From Streptococcus suis (lineage in GTDB: Bacteria > Bacillota > Bacilli > Lactobacillales > Streptococcaceae), in NCBI RefSeq assembly GCF_019856455.1, contig NZ_CP082205.1:310001-374000 (forward strand): 64,000 nucleotides of DNA, read 5' to 3'. Below, piece after piece: positions 13,389-22,390 of the stretch (position 1 is its first letter; every line of letters starts with the position of its first letter). The position numbers and the translations under genes were made by a program. The notes under the pieces were generated by a model. The model was not told the DNA's origin and made no database searches. It saw only the letters and a program-made list of their open reading frames with translations.

Positions 13389-14444
13389 ATGTCAACAAAG
13401 AAAACATATCTTTTGAGAAAAACCTCTATTGGTTTGGTATCATTGGCAGCTCTTGCGGTTGTAGGAACAACTGTATCAGCTAATGAGATTGGTGTAGCAA
13501 CTGCACATGGTACAGGTGCTTATGCAGATCCAATCCCAACTTTCAATATCAATACAGGTGAATTGACAGCAAAAGGTAGCAGCGTATTGAACTCTGACTA
13601 CAAACCAGCCTTGGATCCAAGTACGGTGGACATCACAAAACATGGCGAGGGTGTGACTGCGGAACTTCCAGAAGTAGCACTTGGTTTTGACAATGGTGAG
13701 CCATATGTTTATGCGCACGGTACAGGTGTGACTGCATCAGTAGAATTGTCAGCCTTGGATCCAAGTACTGTAGATATCACAAAACATGGTGAGGGCCTTA
13801 CCGCACCAACATTAAATGAAGTAGCGGTTGCCTTGGATGAAAATGGTTTGTATTTTACAAACACACCAGTTGAGGCTCCAACAGCAGAAGCGATTCCAGA
13901 AGTGCAAGTAGGTGGTAAAGATGGAGAATTCTATCTTTATGCTAAGGGTGAAGGTGCGACAGTAGAGCTTCCAACAATTGACCCTGCAACACTTGGTGCT
14001 CCTATTGAAACAGCTAAGGGCGAGAGTGTAACAGCACCAGCTCTTCCAGTAGCTGAGTTGCCAGCTTTGGAAACAGCTAAAGGTGAAAGTGTAACAGCTG
14101 AAGAATTACCAACTGTAGAAGTTGCTAAAGATGAAGCAGGTGAGTATCTCTTCTCTAAAGGTGCTAGTGTAACAGCAGTAGAGCTTCCAACAATTGACCC
14201 TGCAACACTTGGTGCTCCTATTGAAACATCTAAGGGTGAGAGTGTAAAAGCTGAAGAATTGCCAACTGTAGAAGTTGTTAAAGAAGAAGCTAAGGCTCCT
14301 AAAGTAGAAGTGGTAGCAGCTACTCCAACAGCATCAGCAGCAGAGCTTCCAGAAACAGGTGAAGCATCTACAGCAGTTTATTTTGCTACGGCTCTAGGAC
14401 TTCTTGGTGCAGCAGCAGTGCTTGCCAAAAAACAAGAAAACTAA
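13389..14444 (+). CDS. LPXTG surface protein with AKGESVTA-type repeats
   Basis: A 351-residue secreted, wall-anchored protein of unknown function. The ATG at 13389 follows GGGAAGG and starts a signal peptide (MSTKKTYLLRKTSIGLVSLA, cleavage near VSA-NEIG). An upstream in-frame ATG at 13299 lies too close to the promoter and would add a non-signal extension. The body is built of degenerate repeats: KHGEGVTAELP, AHGTGVTASVEL, AKGEGATVELP, AKGESVTAPALP, AKGESVTAEELP, SKGESVKAEELP, interspersed with LPTIDPATLGAP. It ends with LPETGEAS, a hydrophobic segment and KKQEN. The same repeat type ends the GH101 enzyme. Expression is probably phase-variable because of the G-run promoter. Confidence 0.88.
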   Translation: MSTKKTYLLRKTSIGLVSLAALAVVGTTVSANEIGVATAHGTGAYADPIPTFNINTGELTAKGSSVLNSDYKPALDPSTVDITKHGEGVTAELPEVALGFDNGEPYVYAHGTGVTASVELSALDPSTVDITKHGEGLTAPTLNEVAVALDENGLYFTNTPVEAPTAEAIPEVQVGGKDGEFYLYAKGEGATVELPTIDPATLGAPIETAKGESVTAPALPVAELPALETAKGESVTAEELPTVEVAKDEAGEYLFSKGASVTAVELPTIDPATLGAPIETSKGESVKAEELPTVEVVKEEAKAPKVEVVAATPTASAAELPETGEASTAVYFATALGLLGAAAVLAKKQEN

Positions 14445-14470
14445 TCAATCATCAGTAACTAATCACACTT

Positions 14471-14496
14471 AAGGAGGGTTCCCCTCCTTATTTTTG
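14471..14496 (+). terminator. Terminator after the LPXTG gene
   Basis: AAGGAGGG and CCCTCCTT form an 8-bp stem around TTC, followed by ATTTTTG. Confidence 0.85.
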
Positions 14497-14747
14497 TGCA
14501 GATAGAAGGGTTTGGGAAGGATGATGACACTCTTTGTTCCAAGTCTACCTTAGTTGGTAATACTTTTTGAAATTAAACATATCTGTAGTCAACTTACCTT
14601 GCTGAACTCAGGTCGACCCTAGGCTCTCATTGATTTTCATTGAGCATAACATAGCCGATTTCCTCACAAGTGCGCTACTCTTTGAAAGAACAGGTAGCTA
14701 TTGTTGACTTGCTCTTTATTTCTATGGAGAGCGAAATGGAGAACAAT
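14497..14747. other. Gene-free stretch with a decayed BOX end
   Basis: No ORF with family resemblance is seen. CCTAGGCTCTC followed by ATTGATTTTCATTGAGCATA (about 14618-14646) resembles a BOX right terminus. The rest is unrecognised. Confidence 0.4.
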
Positions 14748-14784
14748 AGAAAAAGACAAACACTGTAAGTAAGATGTTTGTCTT
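14748..14784 (-). terminator. Terminator of the lipoprotein locus (minus strand)
   Basis: AAGACAAAC (14753-14761) pairs with GTTTGTCTT (14776-14784). Read on the minus strand the stem ends in TTTTTC, so it serves the gene at 14891-15548. Confidence 0.6.
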
Positions 14785-14890
14785 CTTCTCGGAAAGGGAT
14801 GCACGAATATTCCTTTAAGTTTGTTAGAGAATAGGGGAATAAACCTTGTGGTTACTCGACCTTGTCCAAGGTTGCATATACCTGAGGTTC

Positions 14891-15548
14891 TTATACTAGA
14901 TCGTACACGGATTCTACAGATGGGTTAAAAGGATTTCCCCACATAATGACCTTGTATTGTCCGTCCTCGAGGATAAAACCTGGTGCAATATGTCCGCCGA
15001 GGCCAGTTACTCCTGGAAGAAGGGCAGAACCTTCGCCATCAACTCCACGAATCAGGTAGTGGTTTAGAGCATATTCAACCAGATCTGTAACTCGAGCTGT
15101 GTAGGTCTGGATGAGCTGTTCTCCTTCCTCGTCTTCACTAAGTCGAAAATCTTCATAAGTAGTAAAGGTACCGTCTGCGCTGATAGTTACTTCAACATTG
15201 CGTGCTTGCTGGCTGCTTCCTTGCCATTTGCCGACTAGATTATCTGGAATAGTAGTAGCTGGCAAAGTTAGTAGTTGAGTGTGAGTTGTTTCGGTACTTA
15301 GGACACTTTCTTGGGCTTGAGAGTTCTGAGTTTCCTGGTTTTGTTGTTCTTGTTGACTATTCTCTGCTGATGAACTGGCTTCAGTTGTATTTTCTTGGGA
15401 ACTAGCAGGCTGGGAGGCGCTAGTCTGATTGGTACTTGCTTGGGTCGTTTTACTAGTGACTGCTTCGGTCTGGCTTTTTTGCTGAACAAGCTGTCAATAG
15501 ACAGGTTACAGGGAGCAACAATACTGAGTAGTTGAATATCTTTTTCAT
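14891..15548 (-). pseudogene. Frameshifted lipoprotein (DUF6287-like C-terminal domain)
   Basis: The start at 15548 (MKKIFNYSVLLLPVTCLLTA) leads to a lipobox LLTACS, then the frame breaks in a run of six A (T6 at 15475-15480 on the plus strand). Removing one A restores a continuous frame through a Ser/Thr/Gln-rich linker (SQTEAVTSKTTQAST) into the domain TIPDNLVGKWQGSS, continuing VTISADGTFTTYEDF, and ending NPFNPSVESVYDLV. The intact protein would be a membrane-tethered extracellular lipoprotein of unknown role. The defect may be decay, a switchable A-tract or a sequencing error. A hairpin covers the RBS. Confidence 0.82.
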
Positions 15549-15550
15549 TT

Positions 15551-15584
15551 GTTCTCACCTCTACTTATAAACAGAGGTAAGAAC
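15551..15584 (-). promoter_or_regulatory. Hairpin that pairs with the lipoprotein RBS
   Basis: On the minus strand GTTCTTACCTC and GAGGTGAGAAC form an 11-bp stem (one G-T) ending three bases before the ATG. The likely Shine-Dalgarno GAGGTGAG lies in the 3' arm, so the structure should limit translation. A TTGACA (15605-15600) upstream may be the -35. Confidence 0.6.
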
Positions 15585-15655
15585 AAATAAAAACAAGCTT
15601 GTCAACATAAAAATGTAATATTTGCAACATTTTTGTAATAAAAGAAATAGTTTTG

Positions 15656-18148
15656 TTACTTATTCTTGAAAAATTCCTCTATATCTGCCTCTTGGATGCC
15701 AATCATGGGGTCGATGGTTAGCAGGTTGTCCACAGTCAGAATATATTCTCTGGGTTGGGGACTTGTTTTTTCTGGCTGGTCTTGATCAAGAAGGGAGAGT
15801 TGTTGGTTGTTTTCTTTGACTACTTTAACCTGTTCTTTCCTGTCTGGCTGAGTAGGGGGCTGGGTTTGTGTGGTTGCCGCTGTTTTACTTTCGGCTTTTT
15901 CAGCCAAAGCTTCCTTGCTGTCCTGCTCTGCTATTTCCCCTTGGAAACGTGGGACCAGATAGGTTTTTCGGACGGTGCCGGCGTTTTTGACGGCGTAGTC
16001 GAAGGCGGAGATTTCGCCCAGGAGGATGAGCTTGCTCTTGGAACGGGTGATGGCGGTGTAGACCAGATTGCGCTGGAGCATGCGGTGGCTGGTGCGGGTG
16101 ATGGGAAGGATAACGACCTGGAACTCGCTGCCTTGGGACTTGTGGATGGACATGGCATAGGCTAGGGTAATTTTGTACCATTCGTTACGGGGATAGGAGA
16201 CCTCGCTGCCGTCAAAGTTGATGGTGATTTCATCCTGCTTGGAGTCCGTATATTTGGCCGGTAGGAGGTCGGTGATGTAGCCCAAGTCGCCATTGAAGAC
16301 ATTGGTCTCGGCATCGTTGACTAGGTGGATGATCCGGTCGCCTTGGCGGAAGGCTTGCTCATTATGGAGGAATTCTAGCTCTCCCTCTTCCAGTGGATTG
16401 AGCAGGGCCTGGGTCATGGTGTTGAGTTGGTCAATACCTGCAGCACCACGGTACATAGGCGCGAGGATCTGTACCTCGTTTGCTGGAATACCGGACTTAA
16501 TAGCTGCGCCGATAATGCGCTCAATCAGGGCTGGAATTTGTTCGTTTTGCGCTTCAAAATAGGAGCGGTCTGCCTTTTTTTCGCGGAAATCGCTCGGCAG
16601 GGCACCTTGGCGAATCTGGCTGGCTAGGGTAACAATGGTCGAATCATCGGATTGACGATAGATACGTTCTAGAGTGATGCTGGGTAGCTTGTCAATTTTC
16701 AAGAGGTCAGCAAGGACCTGACCGGGACTGACAGATGGTAATTGCTCCGCATCGCCGACAATCAGAACTTGGGTTTGGGAGGAGATGTTCTGGAAGAGCT
16801 GGTTTGCCAACCAAGTATCTACCATAGAAAACTCATCCACGATGATAAAGTCGGCATCCAAATAATCATCACGGCAGGATTCTTCCTGTCCTTCTACCAG
16901 ACCGAGGTGGCGGTGGATGGTGGCGGAAGGCAGACCTGTCAATTCATTCATCCGTCTGGCTGCTCGTCCAGTTGGAGCGGCTAGGAGGACAGGGCATTCC
17001 TCTCGGTTGCGAGTCAGGTCAATCTTATGCAAGATGGCATAGACCGCGATAATACCGTTGATAACCGTTGTTTTTCCAGTCCCTGGTCCGCCTGTCAGAA
17101 TGAAAAGCGGATTGGTAATGGCTTGGACGATGGCTTCTTTTTGAATGTCATCGTAGGTCAGGGAAGACATAGTTTCCAGCTCTGCTATAGCAGCCTCAAC
17201 GTCTGCGCGTGGGAAGGGGTTGAAACCATTTTTTCCCATCAGACGGATCAGGTTTTTATGGATACCATGTTCGGCAAAGTAGAGGCTGTTGTCAAAAATC
17301 TTTGTGCCTTCTTGCTGTACCTTGTCGTCTGCAATCAGTCCTGTCAACTCGTGGGCAACAGCAGCGGGGTCCAGTTCTGTATGGCGGGATTTTTCCAGCA
17401 GTTCAAGGGTTGCTTCCAGTAAGTCTCTGGCCTCCACATAGGTATCGCCTGTTTCCATGGAGCGATGGATGAGGCTAAATAGCATGCCTGCCCGAAAACG
17501 TTGGGGTGCATCACTGGCAATTCCCAGGTTTTCCGCAATCCTATCGGCAATGGTAAAGCCGAGCCCCTGGACATCTTCGACCAGTTGATAGGGATTTTCT
17601 TCAATAATTTGGAGTGTTTTTTCCTTATACTGGTCTTGGATTTGAAAGGCTAGTTTGTTTGGAATGCCGTACTCAGCTAGTTTTGCCAAGATCAACTCGG
17701 TTCCATAATTGAGGCGGAGTTTTTCGACAAATGCCTGCATGTTCTTGCTGGATAGGCCTGTGATTTGAGTTAGTTTTTCAGGTTCAGCTAAAATTTTGTC
17801 GATTGTATCCTCTCCATAGAGTTCAACAATTTTTTCAGCCGTTTTGCGTCCAATTCCCTTGAAATGCTCGCTGGAGAAATACTTGACCAGACCAGCTGAG
17901 GTAGGCTTGCTGCGTTCGTAACGCGAAATTTGCAGCTGCTGACCATACTTGGGATGGGTGACCAGATTGCCATAGAAACGATAGTCTTCTCCTTCAATGA
18001 CATCGGCAATCGTTCCGGTCACAATAATTTCGTAGTCATCATAGTCTGCGTCTGTCTCCTCAATTTCAAGGAGAAGGATTTTATAAAAATTACTAGGATT
18101 TTCAAAAATAATCCGGTCAATGGTGCCGGTAAAATACACTTCGTTCAT
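15656..18148 (-). CDS. recD2: RecD2-like ATP-dependent DNA helicase
   Basis: An 830-residue superfamily 1B 5'-3' helicase. It has an N-terminal OB-like part (VYFTGTIDRIIFENPSNFYKI), helix-hairpin-helix repeats (FKGIGRKTAEKIVELYG; QITGLSSKNMQ), Walker A GGPGTGKTTVING, Walker B FIIVDEFSMVD, and the C-terminal motif YAMSIHKSQGSEFQVVILP with YTAITRSKS. Not part of a RecBCD complex; RecD2 acts in DNA repair and replication-fork maintenance. I prefer the ATG at 18148 (MNEVYFTG); a TTG at 18163 would add five residues and has no better RBS. It is downstream of rnhC-lepB on the same strand, separated by a BOX element and a terminator. The C-terminal 100 residues are a polar linker plus a short conserved tail. 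Confidence 0.92.
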   Translation of the reverse strand: MNEVYFTGTIDRIIFENPSNFYKILLLEIEETDADYDDYEIIVTGTIADVIEGEDYRFYGNLVTHPKYGQQLQISRYERSKPTSAGLVKYFSSEHFKGIGRKTAEKIVELYGEDTIDKILAEPEKLTQITGLSSKNMQAFVEKLRLNYGTELILAKLAEYGIPNKLAFQIQDQYKEKTLQIIEENPYQLVEDVQGLGFTIADRIAENLGIASDAPQRFRAGMLFSLIHRSMETGDTYVEARDLLEATLELLEKSRHTELDPAAVAHELTGLIADDKVQQEGTKIFDNSLYFAEHGIHKNLIRLMGKNGFNPFPRADVEAAIAELETMSSLTYDDIQKEAIVQAITNPLFILTGGPGTGKTTVINGIIAVYAILHKIDLTRNREECPVLLAAPTGRAARRMNELTGLPSATIHRHLGLVEGQEESCRDDYLDADFIIVDEFSMVDTWLANQLFQNISSQTQVLIVGDAEQLPSVSPGQVLADLLKIDKLPSITLERIYRQSDDSTIVTLASQIRQGALPSDFREKKADRSYFEAQNEQIPALIERIIGAAIKSGIPANEVQILAPMYRGAAGIDQLNTMTQALLNPLEEGELEFLHNEQAFRQGDRIIHLVNDAETNVFNGDLGYITDLLPAKYTDSKQDEITINFDGSEVSYPRNEWYKITLAYAMSIHKSQGSEFQVVILPITRTSHRMLQRNLVYTAITRSKSKLILLGEISAFDYAVKNAGTVRKTYLVPRFQGEIAEQDSKEALAEKAESKTAATTQTQPPTQPDRKEQVKVVKENNQQLSLLDQDQPEKTSPQPREYILTVDNLLTIDPMIGIQEADIEEFFKNK

Positions 18149-18169
18149 AGAGTTTATTTCCAATAATAA

Positions 18170-18203
18170 TGAAAAAGAAGTTTGGAACGGATTGCTCCAA
18201 ACT
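18170..18203 (-). terminator. Terminator between lepB and recD2 (minus strand)
   Basis: AGTTTGGA and TCCAAACT pair around a nine-base loop. On the minus strand the stem is followed by TCTTTTTC. Confidence 0.7.
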
Positions 18204-18213
18204 TGTTTGTGTT

Positions 18214-18368
18214 ATACTCAATGAAAATCAAAAATAGCCTAGGAAACGAAGCTGATGATAGAACTCTGTTACTGTCTTGTTTCAAGGTAACAGGCTGAAA
18301 AGCTCCACCGGAGCTTTTCACTCATCAAGGCTCTTGACAACGGATAGTTTTGATTTTCGAAGAGTATT
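18214..18368. repeat. BOX-like element, complete
   Basis: The ends are ATACTCAATGAAAATCAAAA on the left and GATTTTCGAAGAGTATT on the right, the standard BOX termini. The centre holds GAAAAGCTCC-AC-CGGAGCTTTTC, a strong hairpin, and GATAGAACTCTGTT. The right end touches the lepB stop codon. It shares its central block with the element at 36102, so both are one subtype. Confidence 0.85.
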
Positions 18369-18996
18369 AATCAACAGTCCCAATACGGTTGAGAGGCCAC
18401 ATGCGAAAGACAACTTCTCCTTTGAGGTTTTCACGGGAAAATGTTCCTACACTACGACTATCTAGTGAGACAAGGCGGTCATCTCCCATCAGGTAGTATT
18501 GTCCTTCTGGGACTGTCACGGTAAAGTCTACGTAACCATTGGCATCTTGTGTGAAAGCTTCAGCAGATTGTGCCACAGCTTGGAATTGTTTGTTGTAAGA
18601 ATAGACTTCTTGAAGTTTATCTTTCTGGAATGCAGCGAGATATTCATCTAAGTAAGGCTCGTCCACTTTTTGGTCGTTAACATAGAGGACATCGTTTTCG
18701 TAGCGAATGGTGTCACCTGGCATACCAATCACACGTTTGACAATCAGTTTTTCCTTGCCGTCGCTGTCTGTCTCACTGGCTACAACAATATCAAAGCGGT
18801 CGATAGAGGTTGTTTTTAGCATGATGAGTTTTTCTTGGTGTTGAAGCGTTGGGTCCATGGAATGGCCATCGACAGAGACAGGATTCCAGATAAAGTATCG
18901 ACTGGCAAAAAAAGCTGCCATAAATAGTAAAAAGATGCCCCATTCAGCTAAGAAGGCGACTAGTGGTGAGCGTTTTGTTTTTTGGATTGCTCCCAT
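18367..18996 (-). CDS. lepB: Signal peptidase I
   Basis: A 209-residue membrane protease that removes Sec signal peptides. One N-terminal membrane segment (WGIFLLFMAAFFASRYFIW) precedes the catalytic Ser box SVDGHSMDPTL and the Lys box LIVKRVIGMPGDTIRY; the late box GDDRLVSLDSRSVGTF is also present. It starts nine bases after rnhC, forming an rnhC-lepB operon as in other streptococci. The stop codon overlaps the end of a BOX element. Confidence 0.95.
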   Translation of the reverse strand: MGAIQKTKRSPLVAFLAEWGIFLLFMAAFFASRYFIWNPVSVDGHSMDPTLQHQEKLIMLKTTSIDRFDIVVASETDSDGKEKLIVKRVIGMPGDTIRYENDVLYVNDQKVDEPYLDEYLAAFQKDKLQEVYSYNKQFQAVAQSAEAFTQDANGYVDFTVTVPEGQYYLMGDDRLVSLDSRSVGTFSRENLKGEVVFRMWPLNRIGTVD

Positions 18997-19005
18997 ATTT
19001 TTTCC

Positions 19006-19896
19006 TCATTTCAATAATTTTTGTGCTTTTTGCGTATTAGCAAAGTGAAGTTTTGCAGTCTCATTGAGACCAGCCATGCCATAGTTTTTTAAGATGCTTG
19101 CTGCGACTTGGTCGGATTTACTGCCTGCACCAGACGGCAGATTCATCCCAACTAGTTGACCAAGCTGGACAAGATTTTCTAAAAACATAGCTCTAGCAAT
19201 AATAGAAGATACTGCCACAGCCAGATACCTGCCCTCAGCCTTTTCTTCTAGAGTGACGGGGTTGGCAAATTGGTTGGCTTCCTTCTTCAAGTACTTTTGA
19301 TAATTTTGACTGGAAGTGAAGGCATCAATGACAATCTTCTCAGGCTGGACACCCTTTTGCAAGAGTAGGAAAATAGCCTGATTGTGCAGGGCGACCTTGA
19401 CAGACACCGCATTGTAGCCTTGCTCGATGACTTCGTTGTATTTTTTCGGTGACAATAGCAGAGCTTGGTGGGGGATTTTCTCTTTTAAGAGAGGAGCGAT
19501 TTGGCAGATTTTTTGGTCTGTCATTTTTTTGGAATCATCGACACCAAGCGACTTGAGAAAGGCATGGTCTTCTGGGCGGACAAAACTAGCAACGACTGCC
19601 AAACCTCCAAAATAAGACCCGTTTCCAACCTCATCGGTACCAATCATGGGCAGGTTTTGACCAGGTATGGTCGTCTGTCCAGAGCTTTCTGGCTCATAGC
19701 CCCAGAGCCCTGCTTCCTGCTCTGCCATTTCCCCCTGAAAAACGACTTTTCCAGAAGTGTAGATGGACAGGCTGGCACCGGTCAGTTTGAAAAATGCTTC
19801 TATGTAAGGATTTTTGCTGGTCTGCCGATAGCGGTCATAGTGAGCCATCATGGCTTGTTTTTGCTGAGCAGATACCTTTAGTACAACAGTGTTCAT
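19006..19896 (-). CDS. rnhC: Ribonuclease HIII
   Basis: A 296-residue enzyme that cuts RNA in RNA-DNA hybrids. The N-terminal TBP-like substrate-binding region ([16 protein letters not shown]) is followed by the RNase H core with [14 protein letters not shown] (DE pair), [18 protein letters not shown] and [10 protein letters not shown]. The [13 protein letters not shown] form and N-terminal extension distinguish HIII from HII. The ATG at 19896 with AAGAAG upstream is preferred to an in-frame codon at 19914. It is the first gene of rnhC-lepB. Confidence 0.95.
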   Translation of the reverse strand: MNTVVLKVSAQQKQAMMAHYDRYRQTSKNPYIEAFFKLTGASLSIYTSGKVVFQGEMAEQEAGLWGYEPESSGQTTIPGQNLPMIGTDEVGNGSYFGGLAVVASFVRPEDHAFLKSLGVDDSKKMTDQKICQIAPLLKEKIPHQALLLSPKKYNEVIEQGYNAVSVKVALHNQAIFLLLQKGVQPEKIVIDAFTSSQNYQKYLKKEANQFANPVTLEEKAEGRYLAVAVSSIIARAMFLENLVQLGQLVGMNLPSGAGSKSDQVAASILKNYGMAGLNETAKLHFANTQKAQKLLK

Positions 19897-19980
19897 CTTC
19901 TTATTGTAACACAAATGCTAGTTAGAGTGTGCAGAAAAGGGTGGAATTTACTATAATGGTAGAAGAAAGTGAGGTAGACT

Positions 19981-20964
19981 ATGGAAGTTCAAATGAAGTA
20001 TAAATGGGCGACTCTGGGAACAGGTGTCATTGCCAACGAATTGGTTCAGGCCTTGCAGGCTATGGGAGGAAATCTTTATTCGGTAGCCAACCGTACCTAT
20101 GACAAGGGTGTGGAATTTGCGCAAAAATATGGCATTGAGAAAGTTTATCGAGAAATCGATGAAGTGTTTGAGGATCCTGAAGTAGACATTATCTATATTT
20201 CTACGCCTCACAATACCCATATCCATTATTTGAGAAAGGCCTTGAAGGCTGGAAAGCATGTCCTCTGTGAAAAGTCTATTACGCTTAATTCAGAAGAATT
20301 AGCAGAAGCCATTCAACTGGCAGAAGAAAATCAGGTTATCCTGGCAGAAGCCATGACCATTTTCCACATGCCAATCTATCGTCAGTTGAGCGAAGTTGTT
20401 GCAAGTGGCAAGCTGGGAGATTTGAAGATGATTCAGATGAACTTTGGCAGCTACAAGGAATATGACATGACCAACCGCTTTTTCAATAAGAACTTGGCCG
20501 GCGGTGCCCTCTTGGATATTGGTGTCTACGCTCTGTCCTTTGTCCGTTGGTTTATGACTGAAAAGCCAAATCAGGTTTTATCTCAGGTTAAATTGGCTCC
20601 GACAGGTGTAGACGAGCAAGTAGGTATTTTGCTCAGTAATGATGCGGGTCAAATGGCGACCATCGCCCTGACCCTCCATGCCAAACAGCCAAAACGCGGA
20701 ACGATTGCCTACGATAAAGGCTACATTGAGCTCTACGAGTATCCTCGTGGACAAAAGGCGGTTATTACCTATACTGAAGACGGTAGTCAAGAGGTCATCG
20801 AAGCGGGCGAGACAGCCAAGGCGCTATCTTATGAAGTGGCGGATATGGAAAAAGCTGTCGCAGGCATCGAAAACACCATGCACCTAGCCTACACCCAAGA
20901 TGTCATGGATATCATGACCCAACCCCGTAAAGAATGGGGCTTGGTTTATCCTGAAGAAATGTAG
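19981..20964 (+). CDS. Gfo/Idh/MocA family oxidoreductase
   Basis: A 327-residue NAD(P)-dependent dehydrogenase. An N-terminal Rossmann motif (ATLGTGVIANELVQAL) is followed by IIYISTPHNTHIHY, the lysine of HVLCEKSITLN (family EKP variant), and a C-terminal domain with GGALLDIGVYAL. The ATG at 19981 has GTGAGG seven bases upstream. A TATAAT lies at 19952-19957. It is monocistronic and divergent from rnhC. The substrate is probably a sugar or polyol but is not predictable. Confidence 0.9.
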   Translation: MEVQMKYKWATLGTGVIANELVQALQAMGGNLYSVANRTYDKGVEFAQKYGIEKVYREIDEVFEDPEVDIIYISTPHNTHIHYLRKALKAGKHVLCEKSITLNSEELAEAIQLAEENQVILAEAMTIFHMPIYRQLSEVVASGKLGDLKMIQMNFGSYKEYDMTNRFFNKNLAGGALLDIGVYALSFVRWFMTEKPNQVLSQVKLAPTGVDEQVGILLSNDAGQMATIALTLHAKQPKRGTIAYDKGYIELYEYPRGQKAVITYTEDGSQEVIEAGETAKALSYEVADMEKAVAGIENTMHLAYTQDVMDIMTQPRKEWGLVYPEEM

Positions 20965-20989
20965 GTTTTTGACTAATCCGAAAATAGAA

Positions 20990-21040
20990 ATGAGAGTGAG
21001 TTAGTAGCCAATTGTTGGATTACTGCCTTACTCTTATTTT
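20990..21040 (+). terminator. Terminator after the oxidoreductase gene
   Basis: GAGAGTGAG pairs with CTTACTCTT; inner bases TAGTA and TTACT also pair. The stem is followed by ATTTTTTAC. Confidence 0.65.
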
Positions 21041-21046
21041 TTACTT

Positions 21047-21146
21047 ATACTCTTCGAAAATCCAGACGTTGTTGACTTGATTTGGTGAACGTTAGTTCTA
21101 TCTGGATCTGCGTTTCCGAGTCTGTTTTTGATGTTCATTGAGTATT
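21047..21146 (+). repeat. BOX-like element, short form
   Basis: It begins ATACTCTTCGAAAATCCAG and ends GTTCATTGAGTATT, with GTTCTATCTGGATCTGCG inside. About 100 bp, without the central AAAAGCTCC hairpin block of the longer copies. The rest of 20965-21311 contains the terminator and an AT-rich leader. Confidence 0.8.
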
Positions 21147-21311
21147 ATCTAATAATATGACAGTCAGATGACATTTATATTGATTGTGTGACAGAAAAGT
21201 CCTAAGATTACATAGTGGAGACAGTTTATTTAAAAGAACGGTTGAAGGCTTGTTTTTCAGATTTGATTTAGGTAAGATAGAACCATCTCAAAATAAAGAA
21301 GGAATAAGATT

Positions 21312-22328
21312 ATGAAACGTAAGAGAACAAATAAACCACAACATATGCGTCGCAAGAGAAAAACACCTATCATGAAAAACAATAAGAAGATGTTATACAC
21401 ATCTTCATTGGCTCTTTCCCTATTTAGTACAGGGATGATTTCGACAAATGTTTTAGCCATCGAATGGGCTCCACGTACTGTTTCTGAAATTAGCCCAGAA
21501 ATTGTACAAGAAGAAGGAAGGATGACCTATACTGTTCGGTATGGAGATACCCTATCTGCCATCGCCTCAGCTATGAATATTGATATGGACTTGCTGGCGA
21601 AAATAAATCAAATTGCAGATATCAACTTGATTTTCCCTGATACGGTACTGACGACGACTGTTGACCAAAACAATCAAGTGACTCAGGTTGAGATTGAAGC
21701 TCCTGTTCAGGGAAACACAAATGAGACCGTTCAGGCAACTGTTGACCTAACAACCAATCAAGTAACGGTTGAGGATACGGTTGTTCCGTTGGATCAAATT
21801 TCATCAGTTACCGACTTAGCGCCCGTAGAGGAGGTTGTAGAACAACCTGTGGTTGAGGCACCTGTAGAGGAAGTTGTAGAGCAGCCTGTAGTAGAAGCGC
21901 CTGTAGAGGAAGTTGTAGAACAGCCTGTAGTTGAAACTCCACAAGTGACAGCCCTATCAACCACTACAACAAGTACAAGTGCTTATGATGTCGGTTTGCA
22001 ACCTCAGGTAGCAGCCTTCCGCGCAGAAGTGGCAAATGCCTTCGGTATTACTTCTTTCTCAGGTTACCGTCCTGGTGATTCTGGCGACCATGGTAAGGGA
22101 TTGGCAATTGACTTTATGGTGCCACAAAGTTCAGCACTTGGGGATCAAGTGGCGGCTTATGCAGTTGCAAACTTAGCTTCTAAAAATATCAACTACATCA
22201 TTTGGAAACAGCGCTTCTATGCGCCGTATGACAGTATCTATGGTCCAGCCTATACATGGAACCTGATGCCAGACCGTGGTAGCGTTACTGAAAACCACTA
22301 CGATCATGTGCATGTATCTTTTAATTAG
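21312..22328 (+). CDS. Sip-like secreted LysM protein
   Basis: A 338-residue protein resembling the group B streptococcal surface immunogenic protein Sip. It has a basic N-terminal leader, a signal peptide (LYTSSLALSLFSTGMIS, cleavage near VLA-IEWAPR), and a LysM domain YTVRYGDTLSAIASAMNID that binds peptidoglycan. Three near-identical repeats EEVVEQPVVEAPV follow. The conserved C-terminal domain ends in YDHVHVSFN, with SGYRPGDSGDHGKGLAIDF; its His/Asp pattern resembles D,D-carboxypeptidase-like folds, but activity is unproven. The ATG at 21312 has AAGGAA upstream. The ATG at 21372 would give a more normal signal peptide and cannot be excluded. Confidence 0.88.
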   Translation: MKRKRTNKPQHMRRKRKTPIMKNNKKMLYTSSLALSLFSTGMISTNVLAIEWAPRTVSEISPEIVQEEGRMTYTVRYGDTLSAIASAMNIDMDLLAKINQIADINLIFPDTVLTTTVDQNNQVTQVEIEAPVQGNTNETVQATVDLTTNQVTVEDTVVPLDQISSVTDLAPVEEVVEQPVVEAPVEEVVEQPVVEAPVEEVVEQPVVETPQVTALSTTTTSTSAYDVGLQPQVAAFRAEVANAFGITSFSGYRPGDSGDHGKGLAIDFMVPQSSALGDQVAAYAVANLASKNINYIIWKQRFYAPYDSIYGPAYTWNLMPDRGSVTENHYDHVHVSFN

Positions 22329-22337
22329 ACTTACAAA

Positions 22338-22374
22338 AATAACCGTTTCAGCCTTATCTGAAACGGTTATTGCT
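22338..22374 (+). terminator. Terminator of the Sip-like gene
   Basis: AATAACCGTTTCAG and CTGAAACGGTTATT pair perfectly over 14 bp around CCTTAT. Confidence 0.9.
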
Positions 22375-22390
22375 TTATATGTAGTAATAT

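Noticed and set aside
15298..15558. Separate 86-codon ORF before the lipoprotein domain
   Set aside because: It uses the wrong frame; the lipobox and Ser/Thr linker frames explain the sequence better as one frameshifted gene.
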